From Pseudomonas marvdashtae (GTDB lineage Bacteria > Pseudomonadota > Gammaproteobacteria > Pseudomonadales > Pseudomonadaceae): a stretch of DNA of 64,000 nucleotides. A program made the translations under genes and the position numbers. The DNA lies in assembly GCF_014268655.2 (NCBI RefSeq), contig NZ_JABWQX020000002.1, forward strand, positions 186,001 to 250,000, given 5' to 3'. Every line of letters starts with the position of its first letter. Position 1 is the stretch's first letter. This document shows, one piece after another, positions 8,718-16,859 of this stretch. The notes under the pieces were generated by a model. The model ran no database searches and was not told the DNA's origin. It saw nothing but the letters and a program-made list of their open reading frames with translations.

Positions 8718-9604
8718 TACAAGGTTTTCGCCGCGAACGTGTCGCATTGGCTCACCTGGCCTTGGGCGAAACCGGTCTTGAACCAGCGAACCCGTTGCGC
8801 CGAAGTACCGTGGGTGAAGGAGTCCGGCACTACGCGGCCCTGGCCTTGCTGCTGCAGCCGATCGTCGCCGATCGCGTTGGCGGCGTTCAGGGCCTCTTCG
8901 ATGTCCCCTGGCTCAAGCCAGTTCAGGCGTTTTTGCGCGTGGTTGGCCCAGACGCCGGCCAGGCAGTCGGCCTGCAATTCCTGGCGCACCAGCAAGCCAC
9001 CGTCGCCTTCCATTTGCCGGCCTTGTTGGCGGGCTTCCTGGATTTTTGCCGACACACCGAGCAGCGTCTGCACGTGGTGCCCTATTTCGTGGGCGATGAC
9101 GTAGGCCTGGGCAAAATCGCCAGCGGCGGAGAAACGCTGGGACATTTCCTTGAAGAAACTCATGTCCAGGTAGACCTGCCGGTCTGCCGGGCAATAGAAA
9201 GGACCGGTCGCCGAGGACGCTTGGCCGCACGCCGAATTGACCCGACCACTGAACAACACCAGCTTCGGTTGCTGGTACTGGCGCCCCGCTTGCTGGAACA
9301 CCTGGCCCCAGGTGTCTTCGGTATCGCCGAGGATGGAGCGCACGAACTCGGCCTGTTCATCGTTGGCCGGTGGCGCCTGGCGCGTTTGCGACGAGGCAGG
9401 GGCCGAGCCCTGGTCCATCTGCCCGGCGAGTTGCCCGAGGATTTGCATGGGGTCCTGGCCGGTGACCCAACCGATGCCGACAATCAGGATGATCGCCGTC
9501 AGGCTCAATCCCTTGCCGCCACCAAAGCGCATCCCGCCGCCGCCCCCACCGTCACCACGGGCGTCCACCACGTTGTCACTGCGGCGACCTTTTTTCCATA
9601 ACAT
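8717..9604 (-). CDS. ypfJ: YpfJ-family neutral zinc metallopeptidase
   Basis: A 295-residue membrane-anchored protein. It has a short basic N-terminus, a glycine-rich run, one transmembrane helix around residues 33-48 (LSLTAIILIVGIGWV) and a large periplasmic-type domain. The zinc motif HEIGHH at 172-177 is an HExxH site. Other family marks are NSACGQASSATGPFYCPAD with two Cys that may pair, and VYLDMSFF. The family is called neutral zinc metallopeptidase or KPN_02809; its substrate is not established. It is the first gene of a two-gene operon with the exported hydrolase. Confidence 0.88.
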   Translation of the reverse strand: MLWKKGRRSDNVVDARGDGGGGGGMRFGGGKGLSLTAIILIVGIGWVTGQDPMQILGQLAGQMDQGSAPASSQTRQAPPANDEQAEFVRSILGDTEDTWGQVFQQAGRQYQQPKLVLFSGRVNSACGQASSATGPFYCPADRQVYLDMSFFKEMSQRFSAAGDFAQAYVIAHEIGHHVQTLLGVSAKIQEARQQGRQMEGDGGLLVRQELQADCLAGVWANHAQKRLNWLEPGDIEEALNAANAIGDDRLQQQGQGRVVPDSFTHGTSAQRVRWFKTGFAQGQVSQCDTFAAKTL

Positions 9605-9854
9605 GTGGGAAATCCTCTGAATGAGCGTGCGAAGAGATGACCGCTATGGCGCAGTCTAGTCTTTAGGGGCGCAAGGTGCGCGCCGTGCCTGAGCTGTCAG
9701 GCAACCGACGCGGACTTTGGTTCAGCACTGAGCCGAACCCTGCCTGGCTGCGGATTTTTCATTACACTTCGGATCCAGAACTATCGGAACCCTCGCTGGC
9801 CCAATAACTGCACCGCGCATCACGACCTTTACATCAAGCAAGGCAGGTTTCCCT

Positions 9855-10733
9855 ATGACCATCAGCACTCCGCTCTCCGGCGTCAATCAGGCTTTCAAGG
9901 GCATCGTGCTTATTCTGGTCGCAACGTTCCTGTTTTCCAGTCATGACGCGTTGTCCAAATACCTCTCGGGGTTCTATCCGATCGTCATGGTGGTCTGGGC
10001 ACGTTATGTCGTGCACACCTTGTTGATGGCGGGAATTTTCCTGCCGCGCTCGGGGCTGCGCGTGCTGCGTACCAAGCGCCCGTTGTGGCAGTTGGCGCGG
10101 GCGTTGTGCCTGTTGGGCACCAGTTTGTTCTTCACCACCGCGCTGATGTACATCCCGCTGGCGGAGGCGACGGCGGTCAACTTCCTCGCGCCCGTGCTGG
10201 TCACCGCGTTGTCGGTGCCCCTGCTTGGCGAGCACGTCACCCGGGGTCAATGGATTGCGGTGATCTTCGGGTTTATCGGGGTGCTGATCATCGTTCACCC
10301 CGGGGGTGATCTGTTCACGCCGGCGGTGTTGTTGCCGTTTTGTTCGGCGCTGTTTTTCTGCTTCTACCAGTTGCTGACGCGCAAGCTCAGCGAGATCGAC
10401 AGCCCGACCACCAGCAACTTTTTCGCCGGCCTGTGCAATACATTGGTGATGAGCGCGCTGGTGCCGTTCTTCTGGCAAGTGCCGAGCCTGACGCACGGGG
10501 TGATGATGCTGGCGCTGGGTGCGTGCGGGATGACCGCGCACCTGATGCTGACCCAGGCGTTCCGCTTTGCCGCCCCGGCGCTGCTGGCGCCGTTCGGGTA
10601 TTGCCAGATTGTCTTCGCCGGGCTGCTGGGCTGGTTGTTGTTCAGCCATACGCCGACCGTGACTACGATTGTCGGCATTGTGCTGATCTGTCTGAGTGGA
10701 TTGGCCGCGGCGTGGCAGCAGCGGCGCAAGTAA
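9855..10733 (+). CDS. EamA/DMT-family transporter
   Basis: A 292-residue polytopic inner-membrane protein of the drug/metabolite transporter superfamily with about ten membrane helices in two EamA repeats. TALMYIPLAEATAVNFLAPV in the first half resembles the S-adenosylmethionine/riboflavin/cyclohexyl-type carrier subgroup. No substrate can be deduced. It is unrelated in detail to the EamA protein at 815-1717. ATG 9855 follows a weak AGG-rich stretch (AAGGCAGG at 9839-9846). A REPIN-type repeat lies downstream. Confidence 0.85.
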   Translation: MTISTPLSGVNQAFKGIVLILVATFLFSSHDALSKYLSGFYPIVMVVWARYVVHTLLMAGIFLPRSGLRVLRTKRPLWQLARALCLLGTSLFFTTALMYIPLAEATAVNFLAPVLVTALSVPLLGEHVTRGQWIAVIFGFIGVLIIVHPGGDLFTPAVLLPFCSALFFCFYQLLTRKLSEIDSPTTSNFFAGLCNTLVMSALVPFFWQVPSLTHGVMMLALGACGMTAHLMLTQAFRFAAPALLAPFGYCQIVFAGLLGWLLFSHTPTVTTIVGIVLICLSGLAAAWQQRRK

Positions 10734-10778
10734 CCGCTACATAAGTCCCTGTTTGGCCCGCGGACATGGTTAACACCT

Positions 10779-10911
10779 GTGGCGAGGGGATTTATCCCCG
10801 TTGGGCTGCGGAGCAGCCCCAAGAACTGAGATTGCGGCGTGTCTGGCTCACCGCATTCCTCTGTTTTGGGGGCTGCTGCGCAGCCCAGCGGGGATAAATC
10901 CCCTCGCCACA
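10779..10911. repeat. REPIN-type inverted repeat, copy A
   Basis: Two REP sequences face each other. The left arm begins GTGGCGAGGGGATTTATCCC, and the right arm ends with its reverse complement at 10892-10911. Inner hairpins are GGGCTGCGGAGCAGCCC on the left and GGGCTGCTGCGCAGCCC on the right, with a loop of about 45 bases. Related copies lie at 16721, 25726 and 56296. It sits between the convergent EamA and MFS genes. RAYT transposases normally move such elements; none is in this window. Confidence 0.85.
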
Positions 10912-10949
10912 AATGTGCTCGGCTGGGTTGCCCGGAGCTGGTCCCAGTA

Positions 10950-12287
10950 TCAGTTTTCCAAGGTAGGAACCTTGCGCGGCGCCATGAAGTACATCCAGAT
11001 CAGCGCGATGAAATACATGGCCGGAATCAGGGTGAACAGCACGGTGTAGTTGTTATTCGTGATCGTCAGGATGTGCCCCACCAACTGGGTCATGAACATC
11101 CCGCCGATGGCCGCGCACATGCCGCCGAAGCCGAACACCGTACTCATCATGTGCTTGGGCGTGTAATCCATGACCAGGCTCCAGATGTTCGCGGTCCAGG
11201 CCTGGTGCGCGCCGATTGCCAGGGAAATGGCAAACACCGCTACCCAGAGGCTGCTGGAGCCGGCGGCCATGATCACGCCGACGATGCAGCAGGCAAACAG
11301 CAGCATGGAGAGCAGCCGTGCCTTGATCGGATTGACCCCGCGGCCAATCAGGAACGAAGACAAAATCCCGCCGCCGACACTGCCGAAGTCGGCGGTGAGG
11401 TAAATGATGATCAGCGGGATGCCCATCTGGGTCACGTTGATGCCCAGGTTGTATTGCTGGTTCAAGAATGGCGGCAGCCAGTACAGGTAGAACCAGAACA
11501 CCGGCGCGGTGATCGAGTAGGCCAGGGCGAATGCCCAGGTGCCGCGCATGCGCAGGATCCGGGAGAACGGCACGCGGGCCTGGTCCGGTTCATCCTGGGC
11601 CTGGATGTAGTCCAGTTCTGACTGTTTTACGCTCGGGTGATCTTCCGGGTTGAAGTATTTCAGACCCCAGAACAGCAACCAGATCCCGCCCAGCGCGGCC
11701 ATGCACAGGAACGCGGCCTGCCAGCCCCACACGTGCAGGATCAGCGGCAACAGCATCGGCGTGAACATTGCGCCGACGTTGGTTCCGGCGTTGAAAATAC
11801 CGGTGGCCACGGCGCGTTCGCCAGCCGGGAACCACAGCCGCGTGGTCTTCACGCAGGCCGGGTAGTTGGCTGCTTCGGTCAGGCCGAGGATGAAACGACA
11901 GACCATGAAGCCCACCGCAGAGGTGGCCAGGCCATGGGCGCCGGTCGCCAGGCTCCAGAGCAGCACGGCGCAGAAGAACACGCGCTTGACGCCAACCCGA
12001 TCGATCAGCCGACCCTGCAACACGAAGCCGATGGCATAGCCGACCTGGAACCAGAAATTGATGTTGGCGTAATCCATCGCCGTCCAACTCATCTCCTTGG
12101 CAAGAATGGGCTGCATGACGCCCAGTGCGGCGCGGTCGATGTAATTCAGGGTGGTGGCAAAAAACACCAGGGCGAGCATGCCCCAACGGGTCTTGCCCAC
12201 CGCCATGGCGCCACGGATCTTGTCGCCGACGCTTTCGGTGGAGGCACCCAGGCCGGGGACCAGGCGGGAACTTTGGGAAGGAATCAT
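10950..12287 (-). CDS. MFS transporter (ACS family), probable quinate/shikimate uptake
   Basis: A 445-residue major facilitator with twelve predicted helices. It shows features of the anion:cation symporter branch: LNYIDRAALGVMQPILAKE in helix 1 and the loop after it, LIDRVGVKRVFF as the MFS signature between helices 2 and 3, and FILGLTEAANYPACVKTTRLWFP in helix 4. This branch carries hexuronates, quinate-like acids and aromatic acids. The neighbouring dehydroshikimate dehydratase and the aroQ-aroE pair suggest it imports quinate, shikimate or dehydroshikimate; that is inference. ATG 12287 is preferred over ATG 12335, which adds 16 polar residues, but neither has a clear ribosome binding site. 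It is divergent from quiC1 with PcaR-like boxes between. Confidence 0.82.
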   Translation of the reverse strand: MIPSQSSRLVPGLGASTESVGDKIRGAMAVGKTRWGMLALVFFATTLNYIDRAALGVMQPILAKEMSWTAMDYANINFWFQVGYAIGFVLQGRLIDRVGVKRVFFCAVLLWSLATGAHGLATSAVGFMVCRFILGLTEAANYPACVKTTRLWFPAGERAVATGIFNAGTNVGAMFTPMLLPLILHVWGWQAAFLCMAALGGIWLLFWGLKYFNPEDHPSVKQSELDYIQAQDEPDQARVPFSRILRMRGTWAFALAYSITAPVFWFYLYWLPPFLNQQYNLGINVTQMGIPLIIIYLTADFGSVGGGILSSFLIGRGVNPIKARLLSMLLFACCIVGVIMAAGSSSLWVAVFAISLAIGAHQAWTANIWSLVMDYTPKHMMSTVFGFGGMCAAIGGMFMTQLVGHILTITNNNYTVLFTLIPAMYFIALIWMYFMAPRKVPTLEN

Positions 12288-12400
12288 AGGTGCACCCGTT
12301 CTTGAAATTCTTATGGTGTGGTCTGGGTTTGCCATTGAGACGGCAGTTCAAGCCGGCGTCAATGTGGGGTCGATGGTGCGCAGTGGCTAAAAAATCGTCA

Positions 12401-12435
12401 ATTCGTTAATCGGGCATTGTGTTCGATAATCGCCC
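12401..12435. promoter_or_regulatory. Tandem PcaR-box-like sites in the MFS/quiC1 divergent promoter
   Basis: GTTCGATAATCGCCC at 12421-12435 matches the 15-base PcaR consensus that I recall from P. putida (GTTCGATAATCGCAC) at 14 of 15 positions. ATTCGTTAATCGGGC at 12401-12415 matches at 11 of 15 in the same orientation. The two begin exactly 20 bases apart, two helical turns, as expected for co-operative binding of an IclR-type regulator. A related palindrome precedes aroQ. The rest of the 269-base intergenic region is AT-rich. Confidence 0.6.
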
Positions 12436-12556
12436 AAAAAACTAACTGGGTGGTACATATTGAATTGCTCAAAGAAACCGACAGCCCAATAATCGGCTGA
12501 CTCTTTTAAAAAGCGGCGCATTTTTGTAGCCGACGCCTGTCCCGGGAGCCGAATTC

Positions 12557-14455
12557 ATGCAGCGTTCCATTGCCACCGTTTCGTTGAGCGGTACCCTGCC
12601 GGAAAAACTCGAAGCCATTGCCGCCGCCGGTTTCGACGGGGTGGAGATTTTCGAGAACGACCTTCTCTATTACGACGGCAGCCCTCGGGAAATCAGGCAA
12701 ATGTGTGCCGACTTGGGCATTGCCATCACCTTGTTCCAGCCGTTTCGCGACTTTGAAGGCTGCCGTCGCGAACGCCTGGCGCGCAACCTGGAGCGGGCCG
12801 AGCGCAAATTCGACCTGATGCAGGAGCTGGGCACCGATCTCGTGCTGGTGTGCAGCAACGCCTCAGCCGATAGCGTTGGCGATGAGCAAATCCTGATTGA
12901 TGACTTGCGGCTACTGGCCGAGCGGGCCGGCGCGCGGGGCTTGCGCATCGGTTATGAGGCATTGGCCTGGGGCCGGCACGTGAATACTTATCAACAGGTC
13001 TGGAACATCGTGCGCCAGGCCGATCATCCGAGCCTTGGCGTATTGCTCGACAGCTTCCACACCTTGTCCCTCAAAGGCGACCCGAGCGCCATTGCCGAGA
13101 TCCCTGGCGAGAAGATTTTCTTCGTGCAAATGGCCGACGCGCCCATCCTGGCGATGGACGTCTTGGAATGGAGCCGGCATTTCCGTTGCTTCCCGGGGCA
13201 GGGCGAGTTCGACCTGCCGGGCTTCCTGGCACCGATCATCAAGAGCGGCTACACCGGGCCGCTGTCGCTGGAGATCTTCAACGACGGATTTCGCGCCGCG
13301 CCGCCAAGGGCCAACGCTGCCGACGGTTTGCGGTCGCTGCTGTACCTGGAGGAAAAAACCCGTCAGCGGCTGGCCGAAGAAGCGCCTGTTCAAAACAGCG
13401 ATATCCTGTTCACGACACCGCCAGCCAGTGAATACAAGGGCATCGAGTTCTTGGAATTCGCGGTGGACGACAACCTCGGCGCCAAGCTCTCCCATTGGCT
13501 GGAGCAGTTGGGGTTCGTCAAGGCGGGACAGCATCGCTCCAAGAACGTCAGTCTGTTGCGCCAGGGCGATATCAACCTGATCCTCAACAGCGAACCGTAT
13601 TCTTTCGCCCACAACTTTTTCGAAGCCCACGGCCCGTCGCTATGCGCGACGGCGGTGCGGGTTCAGGACAGCGCTTCTGCCTTGGAGCGGGCTGTCGCCT
13701 ACAAGGGCCAGCCTTATCGCGGCCTGGTAGGGCCCAATGAGCTGGAACTCGCGGCGGTGCGTGCGCCGGACGGCAGCCTGATCTACCTGGTGGATCAGGA
13801 TGCCGATGTCTATGGCACCGATTTCAACCTGCAACCGGGTGCGGTGATCGGCGCCGGGCTCAAGCGCATCGATCACATGGCGATGGCGCTGCCGGCCGAT
13901 AGCCTCGACAGTTGGGTACTGTTCTACAAGAGCCTGCTGGATTTCGAGGCTGACGACGAAGTGGTGCTGCCCGATCCCTACGGCCTGGTCAAAAGCCGTG
14001 CGTTGCGCAGCCGTTGCAGTTCGATTCGTTTGCCGTTGAATATTTCCGAAAACCGTAACACTGCGATTTCACATGCGCTGTCGAGTTATCGTGGTTCCGG
14101 TGTGCATCACATCGCCTTCGATTGCGATGACATCTTCGCCCAAGTCAGCCGCGCCAAGGAGGCGGGCGTGCCGTTGCTGGACATTCCGTTGAACTACTAT
14201 GACGACTTGGCGGCGCGTTTCGATTTCGACGATGAGTTTCTCAGCGAACTGGCGTATTTCAACGTGTTGTACGACCGCGACGCTCAGGGTGGCGAGTTTT
14301 TCCACGTCTACACCGAACCGTTCGAAGGGCGGTTTTTCTTCGAGATCATCCAGCGCAAGAACGGCTATGCCGGTTACGGCGCGGCCAACGTCGCGGTGCG
14401 GCTGGCAGCGATGGCCAAGTCCCGCAGCGGTGGGGTGCGGCACGCCAAGTTGTAG
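12557..14455 (+). CDS. quiC1: 3-Dehydroshikimate dehydratase fused to an HPPD-like domain (QuiC1 type)
   Basis: This 632-residue cytoplasmic enzyme converts 3-dehydroshikimate to protocatechuate, feeding the beta-ketoadipate pathway. The N-terminal part (about 1-280) is a sugar-isomerase-like TIM barrel, starting SIATVSLSGTLPEKLEAIAAAGFDGVE. The C-terminal part (about 290-620) is a vicinal-oxygen-chelate module like 4-hydroxyphenylpyruvate dioxygenase. It keeps the HPPD metal triad: His440 in RIDHMAM, His517/518 in GVHHIAFD and Glu596 in FFEIIQR. Fused dehydratases of this type are known from P. putida as QuiC1. Some databases call them bifunctional sugar phosphate isomerase/HPPD; the quinate neighbours favour QuiC1. 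ATG 12557 is preceded by GGGAG. Confidence 0.88.
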   Translation: MQRSIATVSLSGTLPEKLEAIAAAGFDGVEIFENDLLYYDGSPREIRQMCADLGIAITLFQPFRDFEGCRRERLARNLERAERKFDLMQELGTDLVLVCSNASADSVGDEQILIDDLRLLAERAGARGLRIGYEALAWGRHVNTYQQVWNIVRQADHPSLGVLLDSFHTLSLKGDPSAIAEIPGEKIFFVQMADAPILAMDVLEWSRHFRCFPGQGEFDLPGFLAPIIKSGYTGPLSLEIFNDGFRAAPPRANAADGLRSLLYLEEKTRQRLAEEAPVQNSDILFTTPPASEYKGIEFLEFAVDDNLGAKLSHWLEQLGFVKAGQHRSKNVSLLRQGDINLILNSEPYSFAHNFFEAHGPSLCATAVRVQDSASALERAVAYKGQPYRGLVGPNELELAAVRAPDGSLIYLVDQDADVYGTDFNLQPGAVIGAGLKRIDHMAMALPADSLDSWVLFYKSLLDFEADDEVVLPDPYGLVKSRALRSRCSSIRLPLNISENRNTAISHALSSYRGSGVHHIAFDCDDIFAQVSRAKEAGVPLLDIPLNYYDDLAARFDFDDEFLSELAYFNVLYDRDAQGGEFFHVYTEPFEGRFFFEIIQRKNGYAGYGAANVAVRLAAMAKSRSGGVRHAKL

Positions 14456-14557
14456 GGAAATAGTAAACGCGGCGGCAATGGGCAACGCCGTGGCTTCCTT
14501 CGCTGCGCGGTGCGGCCCATAATCGCCAACCTGTGCAGTGATGGCCGTGAGCCCGCA

Positions 14558-15235
14558 ATGACTATGAATCCAGAGCTTTCCGCAGTCGTCGAAGAACCTG
14601 TCGCCGCGCCGCGCAAGAGTCGCAAGAACAACCCGGAGAAAACCCGGGAAAACATTCTTCAGGAAGCCATCGTCGAGTTCGTCCAGCAAGGGCTGGCCGG
14701 CGCGCGGGTCGACGCCATCGCCGAGCGCATCCACACCTCCAAGCGCATGATCTATTACTACTTCGGCAGCAAGGAACAGCTGTACGTCGAGGTGCTGGAA
14801 AAACTCTACGGAGATATCCGTACCACCGAGAGCCGCCTGCACCTGGCGGAGCTGGCGCCGGTCGATGCGATCCGCCGCCTGGTGGAGTTCACCTTTGACC
14901 ACCACGACCGCAACGTGGATTTCGTGCGCATCGTCTGCATCGAAAACATCCACAACGCCGAATACGTCAAGCAGTCCGGTACGATCAAGGCGATGACCAA
15001 TACCATCCTCGATTCCCTTGGCGTGATTCTGCGTCGCGGCGCCGAAGAGGGCGTGTTCCGTGCGGGCCTCGAGCCGCTGGATGTACATCTGCTGATCAGT
15101 TCGTTCTGCTTTTACCGGGTGTCCAACCGCCAGACATTCGGTGAGATCTTTCAGATTGATCTGTCGGACGAAGTGATCAAGCAGCGCCATCGGCAGATGG
15201 TTTGCGAGTCGGTGTTGCGGTATCTGCAAGCCTGA
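14558..15235 (+). CDS. TetR-family transcriptional regulator of the quinate/shikimate cluster
   Basis: A 225-residue repressor-type protein. After a basic N-terminal stretch (APRKSRKNNPEKTRENILQ) comes the TetR helix-turn-helix with TSKRMIYYYFGSKEQLYVEVL as recognition helix and its follow-on, then a mostly helical ligand domain. Many regulators of aromatic catabolism belong to this class. It lies 102 bases after quiC1 on the same strand and probably controls the surrounding genes in response to quinate, shikimate or dehydroshikimate; the effector is inferred from position only. ATG 14558 and ATG 14564 are both possible; 14558 is the better spaced from GTGAG at 14547-14551. A bidirectional terminator-like hairpin follows. 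Confidence 0.83.
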   Translation: MTMNPELSAVVEEPVAAPRKSRKNNPEKTRENILQEAIVEFVQQGLAGARVDAIAERIHTSKRMIYYYFGSKEQLYVEVLEKLYGDIRTTESRLHLAELAPVDAIRRLVEFTFDHHDRNVDFVRIVCIENIHNAEYVKQSGTIKAMTNTILDSLGVILRRGAEEGVFRAGLEPLDVHLLISSFCFYRVSNRQTFGEIFQIDLSDEVIKQRHRQMVCESVLRYLQA

Positions 15236-15239
15236 ACCT

Positions 15240-15268
15240 CGTGGGGGCGAGCAGGCCCCCACGGGTTT
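15240..15268. terminator. Terminator hairpin between tetR and aroE
   Basis: CGTGGGGGC (15240-15248) pairs with GCCCCCACG (15255-15263) across a six-base loop, followed by GGTTTT. It occupies the 33-base gap between two convergent genes, so it probably ends transcription of the tetR gene on the plus strand. The minus-strand side lacks a T run. Confidence 0.65.
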
Positions 15269-16126
15269 TCAGTGATTCATGCTCTGGAAGTGCGTCAGCA
15301 TCCGCTGGGCATCCGGTGCCACGCCGCTGAACAGCTCGAACGCCTTGACTGCCTGGAACACCGCCATGGTGCCGCCATCCAGCGTGCGGCAACCCAAGGC
15401 CCGGGCGTTGCGCAGCAGTTCGGTCTCCAGTGGGAAATAGACGATTTCCGCCACCCACAATTCGCTTCGCAACAGCTCGACCGGCACTGGCATGCCCGGC
15501 AGTTTCGCCATGCCCATCGGCGTGGTATTCACCAACCCATCGGCCTCGACCATTGCACTGGCCAGATCCTGGCCGGCCCGGGCGCGACTGGCGCCGAACT
15601 GTTGATTCAGATTGTTCGCCAGTGCCTCGGCACGGCTGGCCTCGACATCAAAAATGCTCAGTGTCCCCACGCCTTCCGCCAACAGCGCGTGGGCGACTGC
15701 TGCACCTGCACCGCCGGCCCCCATCTGGACGACGTGGCGGCGCGAAACGTCGCCCAGGCCACGACGAAAGCCCTCGGCAAATCCCAGGCAATCGGTATTG
15801 TGGCCGATGCGTTTGCCGTTTTTGAGCACCACGGTATTCACCGCGCCGATTCCGCGGGCTTCGGGCGACAGCTCGTCCAGCAATGGGATGACCGCCTGTT
15901 TGCATGGGAAGGTGATGTTCAGGCCGGTAAAACTCATGCGTTCGGCGGCTATCAACAAGTCGGGCAGGGCGCTGCTGTCGAGCTTCAGCGCATCAAGGTC
16001 GATCAATCGATACAGGTAACGCATGCCTTGGGCATCGCCTTCGTGCTCATGCAGCGCCGGCGTGCGAGACGCCTGGATACCCGCGCCGATCAGGCCGGCC
16101 AGCACAGTGATTTTCGACATGCGCAT
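15269..16126 (-). CDS. Shikimate dehydrogenase paralogue (quinate/shikimate catabolism)
   Basis: This 285-residue protein oxidises shikimate, or possibly quinate, to the 3-dehydro form with NAD(P). Shikimate-site features are SRTPALHEHEG near 20-30, catalytic Lys76 in ITFPCKQ and Asp112 in NTDCLGF; the nucleotide-binding loop GAGGAG is at 136-141. The SRTPALHEHEG stretch differs from the SLSP..HN pattern of the biosynthetic AroE, which suggests one of the AroE-like paralogues rather than the housekeeping enzyme. Start ATG 16126 shares its A with the aroQ stop (TGATG), so the two are coupled; an internal ATG two codons later is also possible. Confidence 0.85.
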   Translation of the reverse strand: MRMSKITVLAGLIGAGIQASRTPALHEHEGDAQGMRYLYRLIDLDALKLDSSALPDLLIAAERMSFTGLNITFPCKQAVIPLLDELSPEARGIGAVNTVVLKNGKRIGHNTDCLGFAEGFRRGLGDVSRRHVVQMGAGGAGAAVAHALLAEGVGTLSIFDVEASRAEALANNLNQQFGASRARAGQDLASAMVEADGLVNTTPMGMAKLPGMPVPVELLRSELWVAEIVYFPLETELLRNARALGCRTLDGGTMAVFQAVKAFELFSGVAPDAQRMLTHFQSMNH

Positions 16127-16566
16127 CAACCCTTCAACCGCTGACTGAAATGTTCCAGGGCCAGGCGATAGCCGTGGCTGCCGAACCCGCACATCACGCC
16201 GATGGCCACCGATGAGACAAAAGAGTGATGACGGAACGTTTCCCGGGCGTGGACGTTGGACAGGTGCACTTCGATTGCCGGGACTTCACTGGCGACCAAG
16301 GCGTCGCGGATAGCGACGGAGGTATGAGTCCAGGCTGCGGGATTGATGATGATGCCGGCACATCGGCCGCGGGCGCCATGAATCCAGTCGATCAGCTCCC
16401 CTTCCTGGTTGGTTTGGCGAAACTCCACGGCCAGGCCGAACTCTTCGGCGGCGCGGCCGCATAAGGCAGAAATATCCGCCAGGGTTTCGTGTCCGTAGGT
16501 CGCCGGCTCGCGAGTGCCGAGCAGGTTCAGGTTCGGGCCGTTGAGCACCAGAACGATTGGAGGCAT
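16126..16566 (-). CDS. aroQ: Type II 3-dehydroquinate dehydratase
   Basis: AroQ interconverts 3-dehydroquinate and 3-dehydroshikimate. In this setting it probably runs in the catabolic direction between quinate dehydrogenase and QuiC1. The 146-residue length is standard. [13 protein letters not shown] at 9-21 is the family signature, the catalytic Tyr is Tyr24 in ATYG, and [11 protein letters not shown] provides the substrate-binding loop; NPAAWTHTS is also conserved. It is the first gene of the aroQ-aroE pair. The 5' region holds a PcaR-like palindrome at 16680-16694. Pseudomonas usually has another aroQ next to accB, so this one is likely the dedicated catabolic copy. Confidence 0.9.
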   Translation of the reverse strand: MPPIVLVLNGPNLNLLGTREPATYGHETLADISALCGRAAEEFGLAVEFRQTNQEGELIDWIHGARGRCAGIIINPAAWTHTSVAIRDALVASEVPAIEVHLSNVHARETFRHHSFVSSVAIGVMCGFGSHGYRLALEHFSQRLKG

Positions 16567-16679
16567 CGCAATTTCTCCACATTTTTATTGTTGGTGTGGG
16601 CTGGGTTTCAGCTTGTGGAGATAAATTGTACTAGATGGTTAATTTGGTCAAATAAAGCAGCCGACATCGGTCAATATGT

Positions 16680-16694
16680 GTTCGATGATCGAAC
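16680..16694. promoter_or_regulatory. PcaR-box-like palindrome upstream of aroQ
   Basis: GTTCGATGATCGAAC is a perfect 7-1-7 inverted repeat and matches the recalled PcaR consensus at 13 of 15 positions. It lies 114 bases before the aroQ start. It shares GTTCGAT-N-ATCG with the sites upstream of quiC1, so both transcription units may answer to one regulator (PcaR or the local TetR). Confidence 0.55.
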
Positions 16695-16720
16695 ATGACC
16701 TGTGTCAGGGGAGGGCTGTT

Positions 16721-16829
16721 GTGGCGAGGGGATTTATCCCCGCTCGAGTGCGCAGCACTCGCAAGAGGCCAGACAAGACAGAGCAGAGGGCCGCTTCGCA
16801 GCCCAGCGGGGATAAATCCCCTCGCCACA
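16721..16829. repeat. REPIN-type inverted repeat, copy B
   Basis: The outer arms are GTGGCGAGGGGATTTATCCC and its complement at 16808-16827, as in copy A. The inner hairpins differ: GAGTGCGCAGCACTC on the left and GGGCCGCTTCGCAGCCC on the right. The left half is therefore of another subtype than in copies A and D. It lies between the promoter side of aroQ and the 3' end of trmA. Confidence 0.85.
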
Positions 16830-16859
16830 GGGTAATCCCTTCACCCCGAAAGGGACGAC

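Noticed and set aside
12484..12498. Third PcaR-like sequence GCCCAATAATCGGCT
   Set aside because: Only about 9 of 15 positions match; it could be chance.
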